Positions 9,474 to 19,259 of a DNA stretch of 64,000 bases are shown piece after piece (the first letter of the stretch is position 1; each line of letters starts with the position of its first letter). The DNA is taken from positions 407,894 through 471,893 of the forward strand of contig JAUJNQ010000001.1 of assembly GCA_030448025.1 (NCBI GenBank), given 5' to 3'. The notes beneath the pieces are model-generated. The model had not been told where the DNA came from. It saw only the letters and a program-made list of their open reading frames with translations, and ran no database searches. The position numbers and the translations under genes are program-made. The stretch comes from Acidimicrobiales bacterium. Lineage in GTDB: Bacteria; Actinomycetota; Acidimicrobiia; Acidimicrobiales; GCA-2861595.

Positions 9474-10268
9474 GTGAGCGTCGAGCTTCGCTACCGGTTG
9501 GTCGACGTCTTCAGCGACGTCCCGCTGGCCGGAAATGCCCTGTGCGTGGTCCTCGACCCGTGTCCCGATCCCGTCATGGCGGCCATCGCCCGGGAGGTGA
9601 ACCTGTCCGAGACCACCTTTCCCACGGTGCTCGATGAAGGTCGCTACCAGATGCGCATCTTCACGCCCAGGCGGGAGCTGCCCTTCGCCGGCCATCCTTC
9701 CCTCGGCACGGCCTGGGTCCTCGGCCCACGCCGCTGGGAGCAGACGACGGAGGGCGGCACGGTGGTTGTTGAGGCCGAAGGCGCCAGGGCGAGGATGAGC
9801 CAGCCCGACCCCGTCCTGACCGACACCGACCCGGACGGGCTGTTGGAAGCGCTGAGCCTCTCCGATGCCCGAGCGGTGCACGTTGCCGAGGCGGTGGGGC
9901 TGCGTCACGTGGTGGTTGCGACCGATGCCTCGATCGACCGGATCTGCCCCCAACCGGCCGCCGTCGCCGCCGCCTCGCGCCGCTCCGGCGCCGGCACCGT
10001 GGCTGCGGTCCGTCGTCTGGACGACCGCACCCTTCACTTGCGGGTGTTCGCACCGGTGCTCGGCGTCGACGAGGACCCGGGCACGGGATCGGTGGCGGGA
10101 CCAGTGGCCCTGGTGGCTCGCAGCGTCTGGGGAACATCCGAGGACGTCACCATCCTCCAGGGAGCCGAGGTGGGCCGGCCTTGTCGGATCGAGGTCCACG
10201 CCGAGCCGGGCGAGCTGCGGGTGGGCGGTCGGGTCACGGCGTGCGCCGAGGGGCGGTTCACACTGTGA
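9474..10268 (+). CDS. PhzF-family isomerase
   Basis: 264 residues in the diaminopimelate-epimerase-like fold of PhzF. Motifs: YRLVDVFSDVPLAGNALCVV, the catalytic-Glu motif NLSETTF, FTPRRELPFAGHPSLGTAW, and the C-terminal DEDPGTGSVAGPVALVA that binds the substrate carboxylate. PhzF itself isomerises DHHA in phenazine synthesis, but most family members have other, unknown substrates and no phenazine genes are present. GTG at 9474 is preferred over TTG at 9456 because the conserved domain starts there. It interrupts the suf genes. Confidence 0.88.
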   Translation: MSVELRYRLVDVFSDVPLAGNALCVVLDPCPDPVMAAIAREVNLSETTFPTVLDEGRYQMRIFTPRRELPFAGHPSLGTAWVLGPRRWEQTTEGGTVVVEAEGARARMSQPDPVLTDTDPDGLLEALSLSDARAVHVAEAVGLRHVVVATDASIDRICPQPAAVAAASRRSGAGTVAAVRRLDDRTLHLRVFAPVLGVDEDPGTGSVAGPVALVARSVWGTSEDVTILQGAEVGRPCRIEVHAEPGELRVGGRVTACAEGRFTL

Positions 10269-10355
10269 GGGCCGGCGGAGGGGACGTACCCTCGCTGGGG
10301 TAGCATCCTCCTTTGCACGAGGGCCGCTCCGGCCTCGGATCGCGCCCACACCTCC

Positions 10356-11693
10356 TTGAGCCCCTTCCCGGCAGACGCCGCTTCCAACCTGTCTGGTCCG
10401 CCCTGGCTGCGGGCTCGCCGCGCCGCGGCGTTCGAGCGCTTCCAGGCATCCGATCTGCCCACCGAGGCTGAGGAGGTGTGGCGCTACAGCCGGATCGACG
10501 AGCTCGACCTCGACGCCTACTCGCCCCTCGGGGCTGGCGCCGGCGTCGTGGTCATGGATCACGCCGGCCTGGGGCGAGAGCTACCGCCAGCGCTGCAGGC
10601 GGTGGCGGTAGCCGTCGGGGAGCGGGCCGGCCTGGTGGTGGTGCACAACGGCAAGGTGGTCCGTACCGAGCTCGAACCCACCCTGGCCGAGCGCGGCGTG
10701 ATGCTCGGCAGCCTGGTCGACGATGACGCCAGTGGCGAGGGGCTGGTTGGCTCGGTGACCGATGTTCCAGACGCCTTCGTGGACCTCAACACCGCCTTCA
10801 TGGCTGACGTGGTGACGGTGCGGGTACCCCGGGGCGTGGCCGTCGAGCGCCCTGTCTTGGTGCTTCATTGGGTGGACGCTGTGGGCGGCGCGGTCTTTCC
10901 CCGGCTGGTGGTGCAGGCCGGGGAGGCGTCACAGGTCAGCGTGGTCGACCACGTGGCCTCACCCGCCGGGTTGGCTGCCTTCGTGGTGCCGGTGGTGGAG
11001 CTGGACGCAGGCGACGCGGCGAACGTCGCATACGTCGGTATGCAGGAACTGGGTCGGAGGGTCTGGCAGGTGGGCTATCAGGCCAGTCGTGTAGGGCGCG
11101 ACGCCATGCTCGGCTCCGTGCTGGTGGCGCTGGGCGGGGAGTACGCCCGGGTGGCCACCGACTCGCGGCTCTTGGGCCTGGGGGGAACCAGCCGACTCCG
11201 GGCGCTGTACTTCGGCGACGGGGCCCAGATGCACGACTTCCGGACACTGCAGGACCACGACGCCCCCAAGACCACGAGCGACCTGTTGTTCAAGGGTGCG
11301 GTGGAGGACGAGTCCCGAGCGGTCTACAGCGGCCTCATCCGCATCCGCAAGGGTGCTGCCGGCACCAACGCCTTCCAGACCAACCGCAACCTCGTGCTCG
11401 GCGAAGGGGCGCACGCCGACTCGGTGCCGAACCTCGAGATCGAGGAGAACGACGTCAAGTGCAGCCATGCCTCCGCCGTCGGCCCCATCGACGAGGAGCA
11501 GCGCTACTACCTCGAGGCTCGCGGCCTTCCGCCCGAAGCGGCCGAGCGTCTCATCGTCCTCGGCTTCTTCGAGGAGATCCTGGACGACATCCACATCACC
11601 GGCCTCCACGAGCCGCTGCGCCAGGCAGTGGCGGCCAAGCTCGAGACCGGTCCAAAGCTCGAGACGGCTCCGAGCGGCACGGCAACGGCGTGA
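10356..11693 (+). CDS. sufD: SUF scaffold subunit SufD
   Basis: 445 residues, homologous to SufB but with the shorter N-terminus of SufD. It begins with an aromatic-rich PTEAEEVWRYSRIDEL motif and ends in ENDVKCSHASAVGPIDEEQ and the signature GFFEEILDDIH. It pairs with SufB in the SufBC2D complex. The most upstream start is TTG at 10356; no better in-frame start precedes the conserved region. Its stop overlaps the next start in a GTGA arrangement, indicating translational coupling. Confidence 0.95.
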   Translation: MSPFPADAASNLSGPPWLRARRAAAFERFQASDLPTEAEEVWRYSRIDELDLDAYSPLGAGAGVVVMDHAGLGRELPPALQAVAVAVGERAGLVVVHNGKVVRTELEPTLAERGVMLGSLVDDDASGEGLVGSVTDVPDAFVDLNTAFMADVVTVRVPRGVAVERPVLVLHWVDAVGGAVFPRLVVQAGEASQVSVVDHVASPAGLAAFVVPVVELDAGDAANVAYVGMQELGRRVWQVGYQASRVGRDAMLGSVLVALGGEYARVATDSRLLGLGGTSRLRALYFGDGAQMHDFRTLQDHDAPKTTSDLLFKGAVEDESRAVYSGLIRIRKGAAGTNAFQTNRNLVLGEGAHADSVPNLEIEENDVKCSHASAVGPIDEEQRYYLEARGLPPEAAERLIVLGFFEEILDDIHITGLHEPLRQAVAAKLETGPKLETAPSGTATA

Positions 11694-12006
11694 CCAGCCG
11701 GGAGCGCCTCTGCGCAGTCGGTGACCTGGGCTCGGGCGAGGCACGCTGCTTCGAAGCGGCCGGCCACCGCATTGCCCTCGTCCGCGTCAACGACGACTTC
11801 TACGCCGTCGGGGACCGGTGCAGCCACGCCAACTTCTCCCTGTCCGAGGGTGAGGTGCTCGGCGACGACCTCGAGATCGAGTGCTGGAAGCACGGCAGCG
11901 CCTTTTCCCTCACCACGGGCGAGCCGCAGTCCTTCCCTGCCACCAAGCCGGTTCCCGTCTACGAGGTGCAGGTGGAGGGCGACGACGTGACGGTGGTGAT
12001 CCCGCA

Positions 12007-12010
<4 letters not shown>
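11690..12010 (+). CDS. Rieske-type [2Fe-2S] ferredoxin
   Basis: 106 residues consisting of a single Rieske domain. The cluster ligands are in DRCSHANF (Cys-x-His) and ECWKHGSAF (Cys-x-x-His). It resembles the NirD/BphF-like ferredoxin components of non-heme iron oxygenases and the Rieske proteins commonly found inside actinobacterial suf operons. It overlaps sufD by 4 nt at the start and sufC by 4 nt at the end, so it is surely made with them. A role in electron supply to cluster assembly is inference. Confidence 0.92.
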
Positions 12011-12804
<794 letters not shown>

Positions 12805-12877
12805 TCGCCGACCAGATTGCCGCTCGATGCGGCCGACGGCGTCTTCGGACCCAATGCATTTCATGTAACTTCAAGCT

Positions 12878-14272
12878 ATGAATGGATACCGGCTCAAGGC
12901 CGTGGCCGGGCAGGGGAGCACCGGCACGGTCTACCGGGCTCAAAGGGGCGGCAGCAGTAGGAGCGGCAGTAGTGGGCCTGTCGTGGCCCTGAAGCGGCTG
13001 CGCAGGTCCGGCGACCCAGAGGTGGCCGAGCGGCTAAGGCGAGAGGCCGCCGCCCTGGCTTCGGTGGACCACCCCAATTTGGTCCGGATCCTCGATCTGG
13101 TCGAGGACGGCGCCGGCCCGGCCATCGCCATGGAGTACGCCGCCGGGGGCTCTCTGGCCACCCTGCTGGCACGTCGGGGAAGGCTGCGACCCGAGGAGGC
13201 GGTGGCGGTGGCCGTCCCCTTGGCCGATGCCCTGGCTGTGGTTCACGGCAGGGGACTGGTGCACGGTGACGTCAAGCCGGCCAACATCTTGTTCACGTCG
13301 GCAGGGGCGCCCGTGCTGGCCGACTTCGGCCTTGCCACCTCCACGGCCGGCCCCACGTACACGGCCGGCCCCACGTCCACGGCCGGCCCCACCTCCACGG
13401 GCGGCATGGTGATGGGAACGGCGGGCTACGTCGATCCGGCGGTAGTAGAAGGGGCCGCGGTCGGCGAGCGCAGCGACGTCTACTCCCTCGGAGCTGTGTG
13501 CCACGAGATGCTGTGCGGGCGTCCGCCCGAACGTCGCCCCGCCAGGGCGCGGCAGACGCTCGGACCACCGGAGTTGGAGGCGGTGGTGGAACGGTCGCTC
13601 GCCAGACGTCCCGCCGATCGCTACCCGGACATGGCCGCCTTGGGAGCGGCCTTGCGGGCAGCGGCCGCCGGCCTGCCGGTGCCCCCGGCTCTTGCCGTCG
13701 AAGGCGCCCCCGCCGCGTCGGACCACTTTTGGGGCCTCGACGAGGCGGGGCCCCCCACCCGTCCGCTCGGTGCTCGGGCGCACCGGGCTCCCAAGGGAGA
13801 GGCGCCCGTGAGGCGCCGCGGGCGCGCCGTGATCTTGGGAGCCTCCGCCGCTGCGGCGGTCGTGGTTGGCGGCATGGGGGTAGGCGTGCTGACCTTGCTG
13901 GTCCCTCGTCTCGGCGATGCGCCCACGCGCCCTCGCCCGCAGACGTGCCCGCCGGTGACGTCGCCCATGAGCGCGGACCTCGACGGGGACGGTTGCCCGT
14001 CGGCGGTGGCCGTGCGGGGGAACATCCTCGAGATCGAGGGCCAGCGGTACCAGCTGGGCCAGAGGGGGGACACGGTGCTCGTCGGCGACTGGGACTGCGA
14101 CGGGCGGGACACTCCCGCCCTGTACCGTCCCGGCGGTCAGGTGTTCCTCTTCGATGCCTGGGCGGAGGAGGGTGAGGCCCTCCCGGCGGCATCTCGGGGA
14201 GAGCACCTGAAGGATGGCCAGCCCGAGGTGGACCACGGCGAGGATGGCTGTGACCAGCTGGTGGTGCGCTGA
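12878..14272 (+). CDS. Membrane Ser/Thr protein kinase with extracytoplasmic FG-GAP-like tail
   Basis: 464 residues. The kinase domain occupies about 1-275: glycine loop GQGSTGTVY, catalytic lysine in VVALKRL, catalytic loop HGDVKPAN (HGD instead of HRD), and DFG in LADFGLA. The activation segment contains a threonine-rich repeat (TAGPTS/Y units) and GTAGYVDPA. A membrane helix lies at about 325-345. The outside domain holds two Asp-rich calcium-binding-like motifs, ADLDGDGCPSAVAV and GDWDCDGRDTPALYRPG, as in FG-GAP/VCBS repeats. The likely role is a surface signal sensor. A TAACTT box six bases before ATG suggests a leaderless mRNA. Confidence 0.85.
   Translation: MNGYRLKAVAGQGSTGTVYRAQRGGSSRSGSSGPVVALKRLRRSGDPEVAERLRREAAALASVDHPNLVRILDLVEDGAGPAIAMEYAAGGSLATLLARRGRLRPEEAVAVAVPLADALAVVHGRGLVHGDVKPANILFTSAGAPVLADFGLATSTAGPTYTAGPTSTAGPTSTGGMVMGTAGYVDPAVVEGAAVGERSDVYSLGAVCHEMLCGRPPERRPARARQTLGPPELEAVVERSLARRPADRYPDMAALGAALRAAAAGLPVPPALAVEGAPAASDHFWGLDEAGPPTRPLGARAHRAPKGEAPVRRRGRAVILGASAAAAVVVGGMGVGVLTLLVPRLGDAPTRPRPQTCPPVTSPMSADLDGDGCPSAVAVRGNILEIEGQRYQLGQRGDTVLVGDWDCDGRDTPALYRPGGQVFLFDAWAEEGEALPAASRGEHLKDGQPEVDHGEDGCDQLVVR
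13343..13396 (+). repeat. Three 18-bp tandem repeats in the kinase activation loop
   Basis: Three nearly identical 18-bp units starting at 13343, 13361 and 13379 (core ACGGCCGGCCCCACG) encode three Thr-Ala-Gly-Pro-Thr-Ser/Tyr units. They fall just after the DFG motif and before GTAGYVDP, that is in the activation segment, where threonines are normally phosphorylated. Confidence 0.85.
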
Positions 14273-14322
14273 GTCAGCTCCTGACGGCCGGGTGCATCCC
14301 GCACACGAGAGGGCATGAGATG

Positions 14323-14328
14323 TACAAT
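14323..14328 (+). promoter_or_regulatory. Candidate -10 box for a leaderless HTH gene
   Basis: TACAAT, a near-consensus -10 element, ends six bases before the ATG at 14335, so transcription would begin at or next to the start codon. No convincing -35 is seen at the expected position. This supports translation from 14335 rather than from the ATG at 14320, which overlaps the box. Confidence 0.45.
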
Positions 14329-14334
14329 CCCGTC

Positions 14335-14571
14335 ATGTCCGAGACCATCCGGTGGATGAGCACGCGGACGGCTTCCGAGCGGCTCGGAGTCACCTTGCGC
14401 ACCCTCTACCGATTCATCGACGAAGGTCAGCTGGCCGCGTACAAGTTCGGGCGGGTGATCCGCATCAAGGAGGCCGACGTCGAGGGGTTCATCGAGGCCG
14501 CCCGCATCTCTCCCGGGTCACTGGAGCACCTCTATCCGGAGCCGAGGAACGAGCAGCAGGGCGCAACCTGA
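14335..14571 (+). CDS. BldC/excisionase-like helix-turn-helix DNA-binding protein
   Basis: 78 residues. The MerR-like winged helix STRTASERLGVTLRTLYRFI followed by DEGQLAAYKFGRVIRI is the excisionase-family DNA-binding fold, with no effector domain, as in BldC. BldC proteins control developmental or stress genes in actinobacteria by cooperative binding. No integrase is adjacent, which argues for a chromosomal regulator rather than a phage Xis. The C-terminal tail is acidic and proline-containing. Confidence 0.8.
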   Translation: MSETIRWMSTRTASERLGVTLRTLYRFIDEGQLAAYKFGRVIRIKEADVEGFIEAARISPGSLEHLYPEPRNEQQGAT

Positions 14572-14608
14572 GCACAGCCCAAGGCGACGTCAGGACCGAG
14601 TCATCAAG

Positions 14609-15169
14609 TCAGTCGAGCAGGGTCAGCTCGCGCAACGAAGCGAGCTGGAGATAGATGGTCGGCTGCGGATCACCGTCCAGACGCAGAGTGGCAACCTCAC
14701 CGCTGGCCGAGCGCAGCTCACCGGCCAGCGCCTCACCACCACCCTCTGCCACCACTCGCACCCGCGGGCGGTCGGCGGCGAGGGCGGTGACCACGTCGGC
14801 CAGCACGGTGTCGACCGGACTGGTTCGGTCCGATGCTGTGTCGCCGGGCCGGTGCCCGCCCTCCGGTCGAATGGTCGCCACCGCCGGAAGGGCCAGGAAC
14901 GAGGTGCCACCGTCGTGGCGGAGCACCAGGAAGTCGCGAGCCACGGCCACGATGTGGCCGTGGAGCGTTCGGGCCGTGGTGGTGCCGATGGCGACGGCCA
15001 CGCCCCGCTCGGCCAGATCGAGGGCCAAACCGGTGAACAGGGCGCCCTCGGCGGCCTGCTGGCGCAGCCACCGCTCCCGTGTCCGGGAGCGGGCCGCGTC
15101 GTCGGTCCGAGTGTCAGCGGTCCAGCGCGCCAGGTCGTCGAGGAAGGCGTCCACGTCTTCCACCGGCAT
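14609..15169 (-). CDS. Conserved actinobacterial hypothetical protein (186 aa)
   Basis: I do not recognise a named family. The protein begins MPVEDVDAFLDDLARW, has a helical N-terminal third rich in Arg and Ala, then beta-rich sequence such as GHIVAVARDFLVLRHDGG and a C-terminal YLQLASLRELTLLD. That pattern, two small beta barrels after a helical segment, is seen in conserved soluble actinobacterial proteins. ATG at 15169 is chosen over upstream in-frame starts because the longer forms run into the divergent HIT gene. Confidence 0.7.
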   Translation of the reverse strand: MPVEDVDAFLDDLARWTADTRTDDAARSRTRERWLRQQAAEGALFTGLALDLAERGVAVAIGTTTARTLHGHIVAVARDFLVLRHDGGTSFLALPAVATIRPEGGHRPGDTASDRTSPVDTVLADVVTALAADRPRVRVVAEGGGEALAGELRSASGEVATLRLDGDPQPTIYLQLASLRELTLLD

Positions 15170-15233
15170 GTCATCCACTCGCTTCTCCTCCACTGGGGCC
15201 GACGCTAGCTTCGAGGCCCATGAGAGACTGCCC

Positions 15234-15578
15234 ATGACGGACTGCCTGTTCTGCAAGGTGGTGTCGGGCGAGGCCCATGCGGACGAGGTGGCGTCCACCG
15301 AGAACACCTACGCCTTTCGCGACATAAATCCTGCCGCTCCGGTCCACGTGCTCGTCGTGCCCCGCCTACACATCGTCGACGCCGGCGAGGTGGGCGCCGA
15401 GCACGGCGGCGTCCTGGCCGAGATGTTCACCACCGCCCAGGAGGTGGCCCGCCGGGAAGGCGTCAGCGAAGGGGGCTACCGCCTGGTGATGAACGTGGGC
15501 GAGGATGCTCTCAACAGCGTGGGACATCTCCATCTGCACGTCATCGGCGGGCGCCGGCTGAGCTGGCCGCCCGGCTGA
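15234..15578 (+). CDS. HIT-family nucleotide hydrolase
   Basis: 114 residues with the complete histidine-triad fold: CLFCKVVSGE at the start, FRDINPAAPVHVLVVP in the middle and the triad HLHLHVIGG near the C-terminus. HINT-branch proteins hydrolyse nucleoside phosphoramidates and AMP-lysine. The Cys-x-x-Cys at the N-terminus is the common zinc-binding form. It is divergent from the 186-residue hypothetical gene. Confidence 0.93.
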   Translation: MTDCLFCKVVSGEAHADEVASTENTYAFRDINPAAPVHVLVVPRLHIVDAGEVGAEHGGVLAEMFTTAQEVARREGVSEGGYRLVMNVGEDALNSVGHLHLHVIGGRRLSWPPG

Positions 15579-15646
15579 CCGCAGAAACGTACAGCCGAAC
15601 CGCTCGCGCTCACGTACGCTTTGCAGCGAAGGCCAACCCAACGCCA

Positions 15647-16615
15647 TTGTCACCCACCCAAGTCAAGATCTTCGTCCCGGGCAATCACCTCATGGTCGGG
15701 CTCGTCGGCCAACGCGACGAGCTGCTCCGTCTGGTCGAGAAGTCCTTCAGCGGCACCACCATCCACGCTCGTGGCAACGAGATCAGCATCGAGGGTGACG
15801 AAGCCGAGCAGGTGGGCAAGCTGTTCAACGAACTGGTCCTCCTGCTCGAGCGAGGACATGCCCTCGACACCACCAACGTGGGTCGCACCATCGACATGGT
15901 GAAGGCCGACGAGCGCCCGTCGGAGGTGCTCACGGCCGAGGTGCTCCGCTCGTCCCGGGGCCGAAGCGTGCGCCCCAAGACGGCGGGCCAGAAGCGCTAC
16001 GTCGACGCCATCGCCGGCAGCGTCGTCACCTTCGGCATCGGTCCGGCCGGTACGGGCAAGTCCTACCTGGCCGTTGCTCTGGCGCTGCAGGCGCTCCAGG
16101 CCAAGCAGGTGGAGCGCATCATCCTCACCCGACCGGCGGTGGAGGCAGGGGAGCGCCTCGGGTTCCTTCCGGGCACGCTGATGGAGAAGGTCGACCCGTA
16201 CCTTCGGCCCTTGTACGACGCCTTGTTCGACATGCTCGGCACCGACGCCATGCCCCGGCTCATGGAGCGGGGAGCCATCGAGGTCGCCCCGCTGGCGTTC
16301 ATGCGAGGCCGCACGCTCAACAGCAGCTTCATCATCCTCGACGAGGCCCAGAACACCAGCGCCGAGCAGATGAAGATGTTCCTCACCCGCATCGGGTTCG
16401 GCTCCAAGGCGGTGGTGACGGGCGACGTCACCCAGATCGACCTGGCCGTCGGCAGGTCCGGGCTCCTCGGGTTGGAGGACGTGCTCGGTGGCATAGAGGG
16501 CCTGTCCTTCGTGCGCCTCGGCGCTCGGGACGTGGTGCGCCACAAGATCGTGCAGGACATCGTCTCCGCTTACGAGCGGGTGTCCGGCCAGCCCCGTGAG
16601 GCGGACCAGGGCTGA
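15647..16615 (+). CDS. phoH: PhoH-family ATPase
   Basis: 322 residues. An N-terminal KH-like region (about 1-100) is followed by a P-loop domain with Walker A GPAGTGKSYLA, Walker B FIILDEAQNTSAEQMKMFLTR and TGDVTQIDL. PhoH (YbeZ) associates with YbeY in ribosome quality control and rRNA maturation. The start is TTG. The stop codon overlaps the ybeY ATG by one base, the classical phoH-ybeY coupling. Confidence 0.94.
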   Translation: MSPTQVKIFVPGNHLMVGLVGQRDELLRLVEKSFSGTTIHARGNEISIEGDEAEQVGKLFNELVLLLERGHALDTTNVGRTIDMVKADERPSEVLTAEVLRSSRGRSVRPKTAGQKRYVDAIAGSVVTFGIGPAGTGKSYLAVALALQALQAKQVERIILTRPAVEAGERLGFLPGTLMEKVDPYLRPLYDALFDMLGTDAMPRLMERGAIEVAPLAFMRGRTLNSSFIILDEAQNTSAEQMKMFLTRIGFGSKAVVTGDVTQIDLAVGRSGLLGLEDVLGGIEGLSFVRLGARDVVRHKIVQDIVSAYERVSGQPREADQG

Positions 16616-17085
16616 TGGTGTGCGTCTTGGTCAGCGACGAACAGGGTGACCAACCCGTCGACACGCAGCGTTGGGCGAACCTGGCCAGGAGCGTTCTCGA
16701 TGCCGAGGGCGTGCCTGACGCCGGCGAGCTGTCGATGGCGTTCGTGGCCGAGGGTGCGATGGCCGACCTCAACCAGCGCTTCGCCGGCGAGGAGGGCCCC
16801 ACCGACGTGCTCGCGTTCCCCATCGACGACGGCGATCCTGGTGACGGAACCCCGGCCATGCTCGGTGACGTGGTGATCTGCCCGGCGGTGGCAGCACGCA
16901 CAGCACGCAACGCTGCCGGCCACGGCGGCACCTACGAGGACGAGCTGGCCCTCCTCGTGGTGCACGGCATCTTGCATCTCATGGGCATGGACCACGAGAA
17001 CCCGTCCGAGGCCCAGCTCATGCGGCGGCGGGAGAGGGAGTTGCTCGACCGGTTCCATGCGACTCCTGTCAGAGAGCGTCCGTGA
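16615..17085 (+). CDS. ybeY: Endoribonuclease YbeY
   Basis: 156 residues of the UPF0054/YbeY metal-dependent RNase family, which matures the 3' end of 16S rRNA and degrades defective ribosomes. The zinc-binding motif is VHGILHLMGMDHE (H-x3-H-x5-H), preceded by the conserved PTDVLAFP. It overlaps phoH and the following transporter gene by 1 and 4 nt. Confidence 0.95.
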   Translation: MVCVLVSDEQGDQPVDTQRWANLARSVLDAEGVPDAGELSMAFVAEGAMADLNQRFAGEEGPTDVLAFPIDDGDPGDGTPAMLGDVVICPAVAARTARNAAGHGGTYEDELALLVVHGILHLMGMDHENPSEAQLMRRRERELLDRFHATPVRERP

Positions 17086-18383
17086 CCGGCACCGAAACCA
17101 TCATGGTCGTGGCCATCGTGGCGCTACTGATGATGGCGGCCTTCTTCGCCCTCTCGGAGACCAGCCTCACCCGGGTCAACCGGGTCAAGGCCATCTCGCT
17201 GGAGGAGGAGGGCAAGCGCGGCTCCCGGCGGCTCGCCCGCCTCGTCGAGCACCCCGAGCGCTTTCTCAACCCGGTCCTCCTCCTGGTCCTGGTGTGTCAC
17301 ATGGTGCTGGCCTCGCTGGTCACCACGTTGACCGAGGACCGCTTCGGTCCCCTCGGTGTGTTGGTGGCCATCGTCTTCGACGTGGTGGCCATCTTCGTCC
17401 TGGCCGAGGTGGTGCCCAAGACATGGGCCGTGCAACACCCGGAGCGCGCTGCTCTCTTCGTCGCCCCAGCCATCCACGCCATCGCCAACTTCCTGCCCAT
17501 CCGTCTCGTGGCCCGCGCCCTGATCGGTCTGGCCAACGTCATCATCCCGGGCAGGGGCATCAAGCAAGGCCCGTTCGTCTCCGAGGAGGAGCTCCTGGCC
17601 ATGGCCGACACGGCGGCCGACGAGGCGGTCATCGAGCGCGAGGAGCGAGCCCTCATCCACTCCATCATCCGCTTCGGCGACACGGTGGTCCGGGAGGTCA
17701 TGGTCCCCCGCATCGACATGGTCGCCGTGGAGGCCAGCGACAAGGTGAGCGACGCCATGGAGCTGGCCATGTCCGTGGGCCACTCCCGCTTTCCTGTCTA
17801 CGACGACGGCATCGACGACATTGCCGGCGTGCTCTTCACCAAGGACCTCATGAAGGCCGAGCGGGAGGGCAGATCGGGTCAGGAGGTGCGTGAGCTCGTC
17901 CGGGAGGCTCATTTCGTCCCGGAGACCAAGCAGGCAAACGACCTGTTGAAGGAGATGCAGCTGGAGAAATACCACATGGCCGTCGTGGTCGACGAGTACG
18001 GCGGCACCGCGGGCTTGGTGACCCTCGAGGATCTCATCGAGGAGCTGGTGGGCGAGATCATCGACGAGTTCGACGTGGAGGAGAAGATCATCGAGCCGCT
18101 GGCCAACGGTGACTTCCGGGTGGACGGCCGCATGCCCATCGACGAGCTCAACCACCTGCTCAAGGCCGAGCTGCCCACCGGTGATTGGGACACCGTCGGC
18201 GGGCTGGTGTTCAACCTCATGGGCCACGTCCCGAGCGAAGGCGAGGAAGTAGACGCCGACGGGCACCGGCTCACTGCCGAGCGGGTCCAGAGGCGCCGTA
18301 TCGGCAGGGTGCGCATCGCCAAGCTGCCTTCCACGGAGGCCGACGTCGAGCGGGAGGCCGAGCGCCAAGCGGCCAGCGAGTGA
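17082..18383 (+). CDS. CNNM/CorC-type (HlyC/CorC) membrane protein with CBS domains
   Basis: 433 residues. The N-terminal CNNM domain has about four membrane segments and the motif ALSETSLTRVN. A CBS pair follows at about 195-330 (VMVPRIDMVAVE, VVVDEYGGTAGLVTLEDL) and then the C-terminal CorC_HlyC domain (FRVDGRMPIDELN). The family handles Mg2+ or Co2+ efflux and homeostasis; the hemolysin label is historical. GTG start overlaps ybeY; its own stop overlaps era, giving a phoH-ybeY-corC-era string. Confidence 0.9.
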   Translation: MTGTETIMVVAIVALLMMAAFFALSETSLTRVNRVKAISLEEEGKRGSRRLARLVEHPERFLNPVLLLVLVCHMVLASLVTTLTEDRFGPLGVLVAIVFDVVAIFVLAEVVPKTWAVQHPERAALFVAPAIHAIANFLPIRLVARALIGLANVIIPGRGIKQGPFVSEEELLAMADTAADEAVIEREERALIHSIIRFGDTVVREVMVPRIDMVAVEASDKVSDAMELAMSVGHSRFPVYDDGIDDIAGVLFTKDLMKAEREGRSGQEVRELVREAHFVPETKQANDLLKEMQLEKYHMAVVVDEYGGTAGLVTLEDLIEELVGEIIDEFDVEEKIIEPLANGDFRVDGRMPIDELNHLLKAELPTGDWDTVGGLVFNLMGHVPSEGEEVDADGHRLTAERVQRRRIGRVRIAKLPSTEADVEREAERQAASE

Positions 18384-19216
18384 GGAGCGGATTTGTCAGC
18401 CTCCTCGGCCGCCCCAACGTGGGCAAGTCGACGCTCGTCAACTGCATCCTCGGGACCAAGGTGTCCATCGTCTCCGACAAGCCCCAGACGACGCGGGCCC
18501 AGGTGCGAGGGGTCCTCAACCGCCAGGACGCCCAGGTGGTGTTCGTTGACACCCCCGGCATCCACAAGCCCCGGACGTTGCTCGGCGAGCGGCTCAACGA
18601 CACCGCCGTGGAGGCGGCCGGGGGCGTGGACGTGGTGCTGCTGGTCCTCGACGCCACCGCCCCCCTGGGCCGAGGCGATCGATTCGTAGCCGACCGGGTG
18701 CCGAGGGACGCCCTGGTGGTGGTGAACAAGCTCGACGCCGCCTCCCGGCATCAGGTCCTGGCCCAGCTCACGGCGGCGGCCGAGCTCGATCGGGCCGCCT
18801 ACTTTCCGGTCTCGGCCAAGACCGGGGAGGGCGTCGAGGCCCTGGTGGACGCTCTGGTCGAGCGGCTCCCCGAAGGTCCGCAGTACTACCCCGATGACAC
18901 GGTGACCGACGTCCCCGAGGCCTTCTGGGTGTCCGAGCTGGTGCGCGAGCAGCTCCTCGGCGTGACCCGGGAGGAGGTGCCGCACTCCATCGCCTGCCGG
19001 GTCACGGAGTGGGAGTGGCCCCGCATCCGCTGCGAGATCCTCGTGGAGCGGGACTCACAGAAGGGCATCGTCATCGGGCGCGGAGGCGAGGTCCTGAGGG
19101 AGGTCGGCACGCGGGTGCGCCAGCAGCTGGCGCAGGGCGCCTACCTGGAGTTGTTCGTGAAGGTGGACAAGGACTGGCAGCGCCATCCCAAGGCCCTGGA
19201 GCGGCTGGGTTTCTAG
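18380..19216 (+). CDS. era: GTPase Era
   Basis: 278 residues. G1 GRPNVGKSTLVN, G2 KPQTTRAQVRG, G3 VDTPGIHKP, G4 NKLD and G5 SAKTGEG are all present, followed by a C-terminal KH domain with IVIGRGGEVLREVG. Era binds the 3' end of 16S rRNA and checks 30S assembly, consistent with the upstream ybeY. The GTG start at 18380 overlaps the corC stop and places G1 nine residues from the N-terminus. Confidence 0.95.
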   Translation: MRSGFVSLLGRPNVGKSTLVNCILGTKVSIVSDKPQTTRAQVRGVLNRQDAQVVFVDTPGIHKPRTLLGERLNDTAVEAAGGVDVVLLVLDATAPLGRGDRFVADRVPRDALVVVNKLDAASRHQVLAQLTAAAELDRAAYFPVSAKTGEGVEALVDALVERLPEGPQYYPDDTVTDVPEAFWVSELVREQLLGVTREEVPHSIACRVTEWEWPRIRCEILVERDSQKGIVIGRGGEVLREVGTRVRQQLAQGAYLELFVKVDKDWQRHPKALERLGF

Positions 19217-19259
19217 CGGCTGGCCCAAGAGACTGGGCCTCAGGCGGCAGGAGGCCTCG

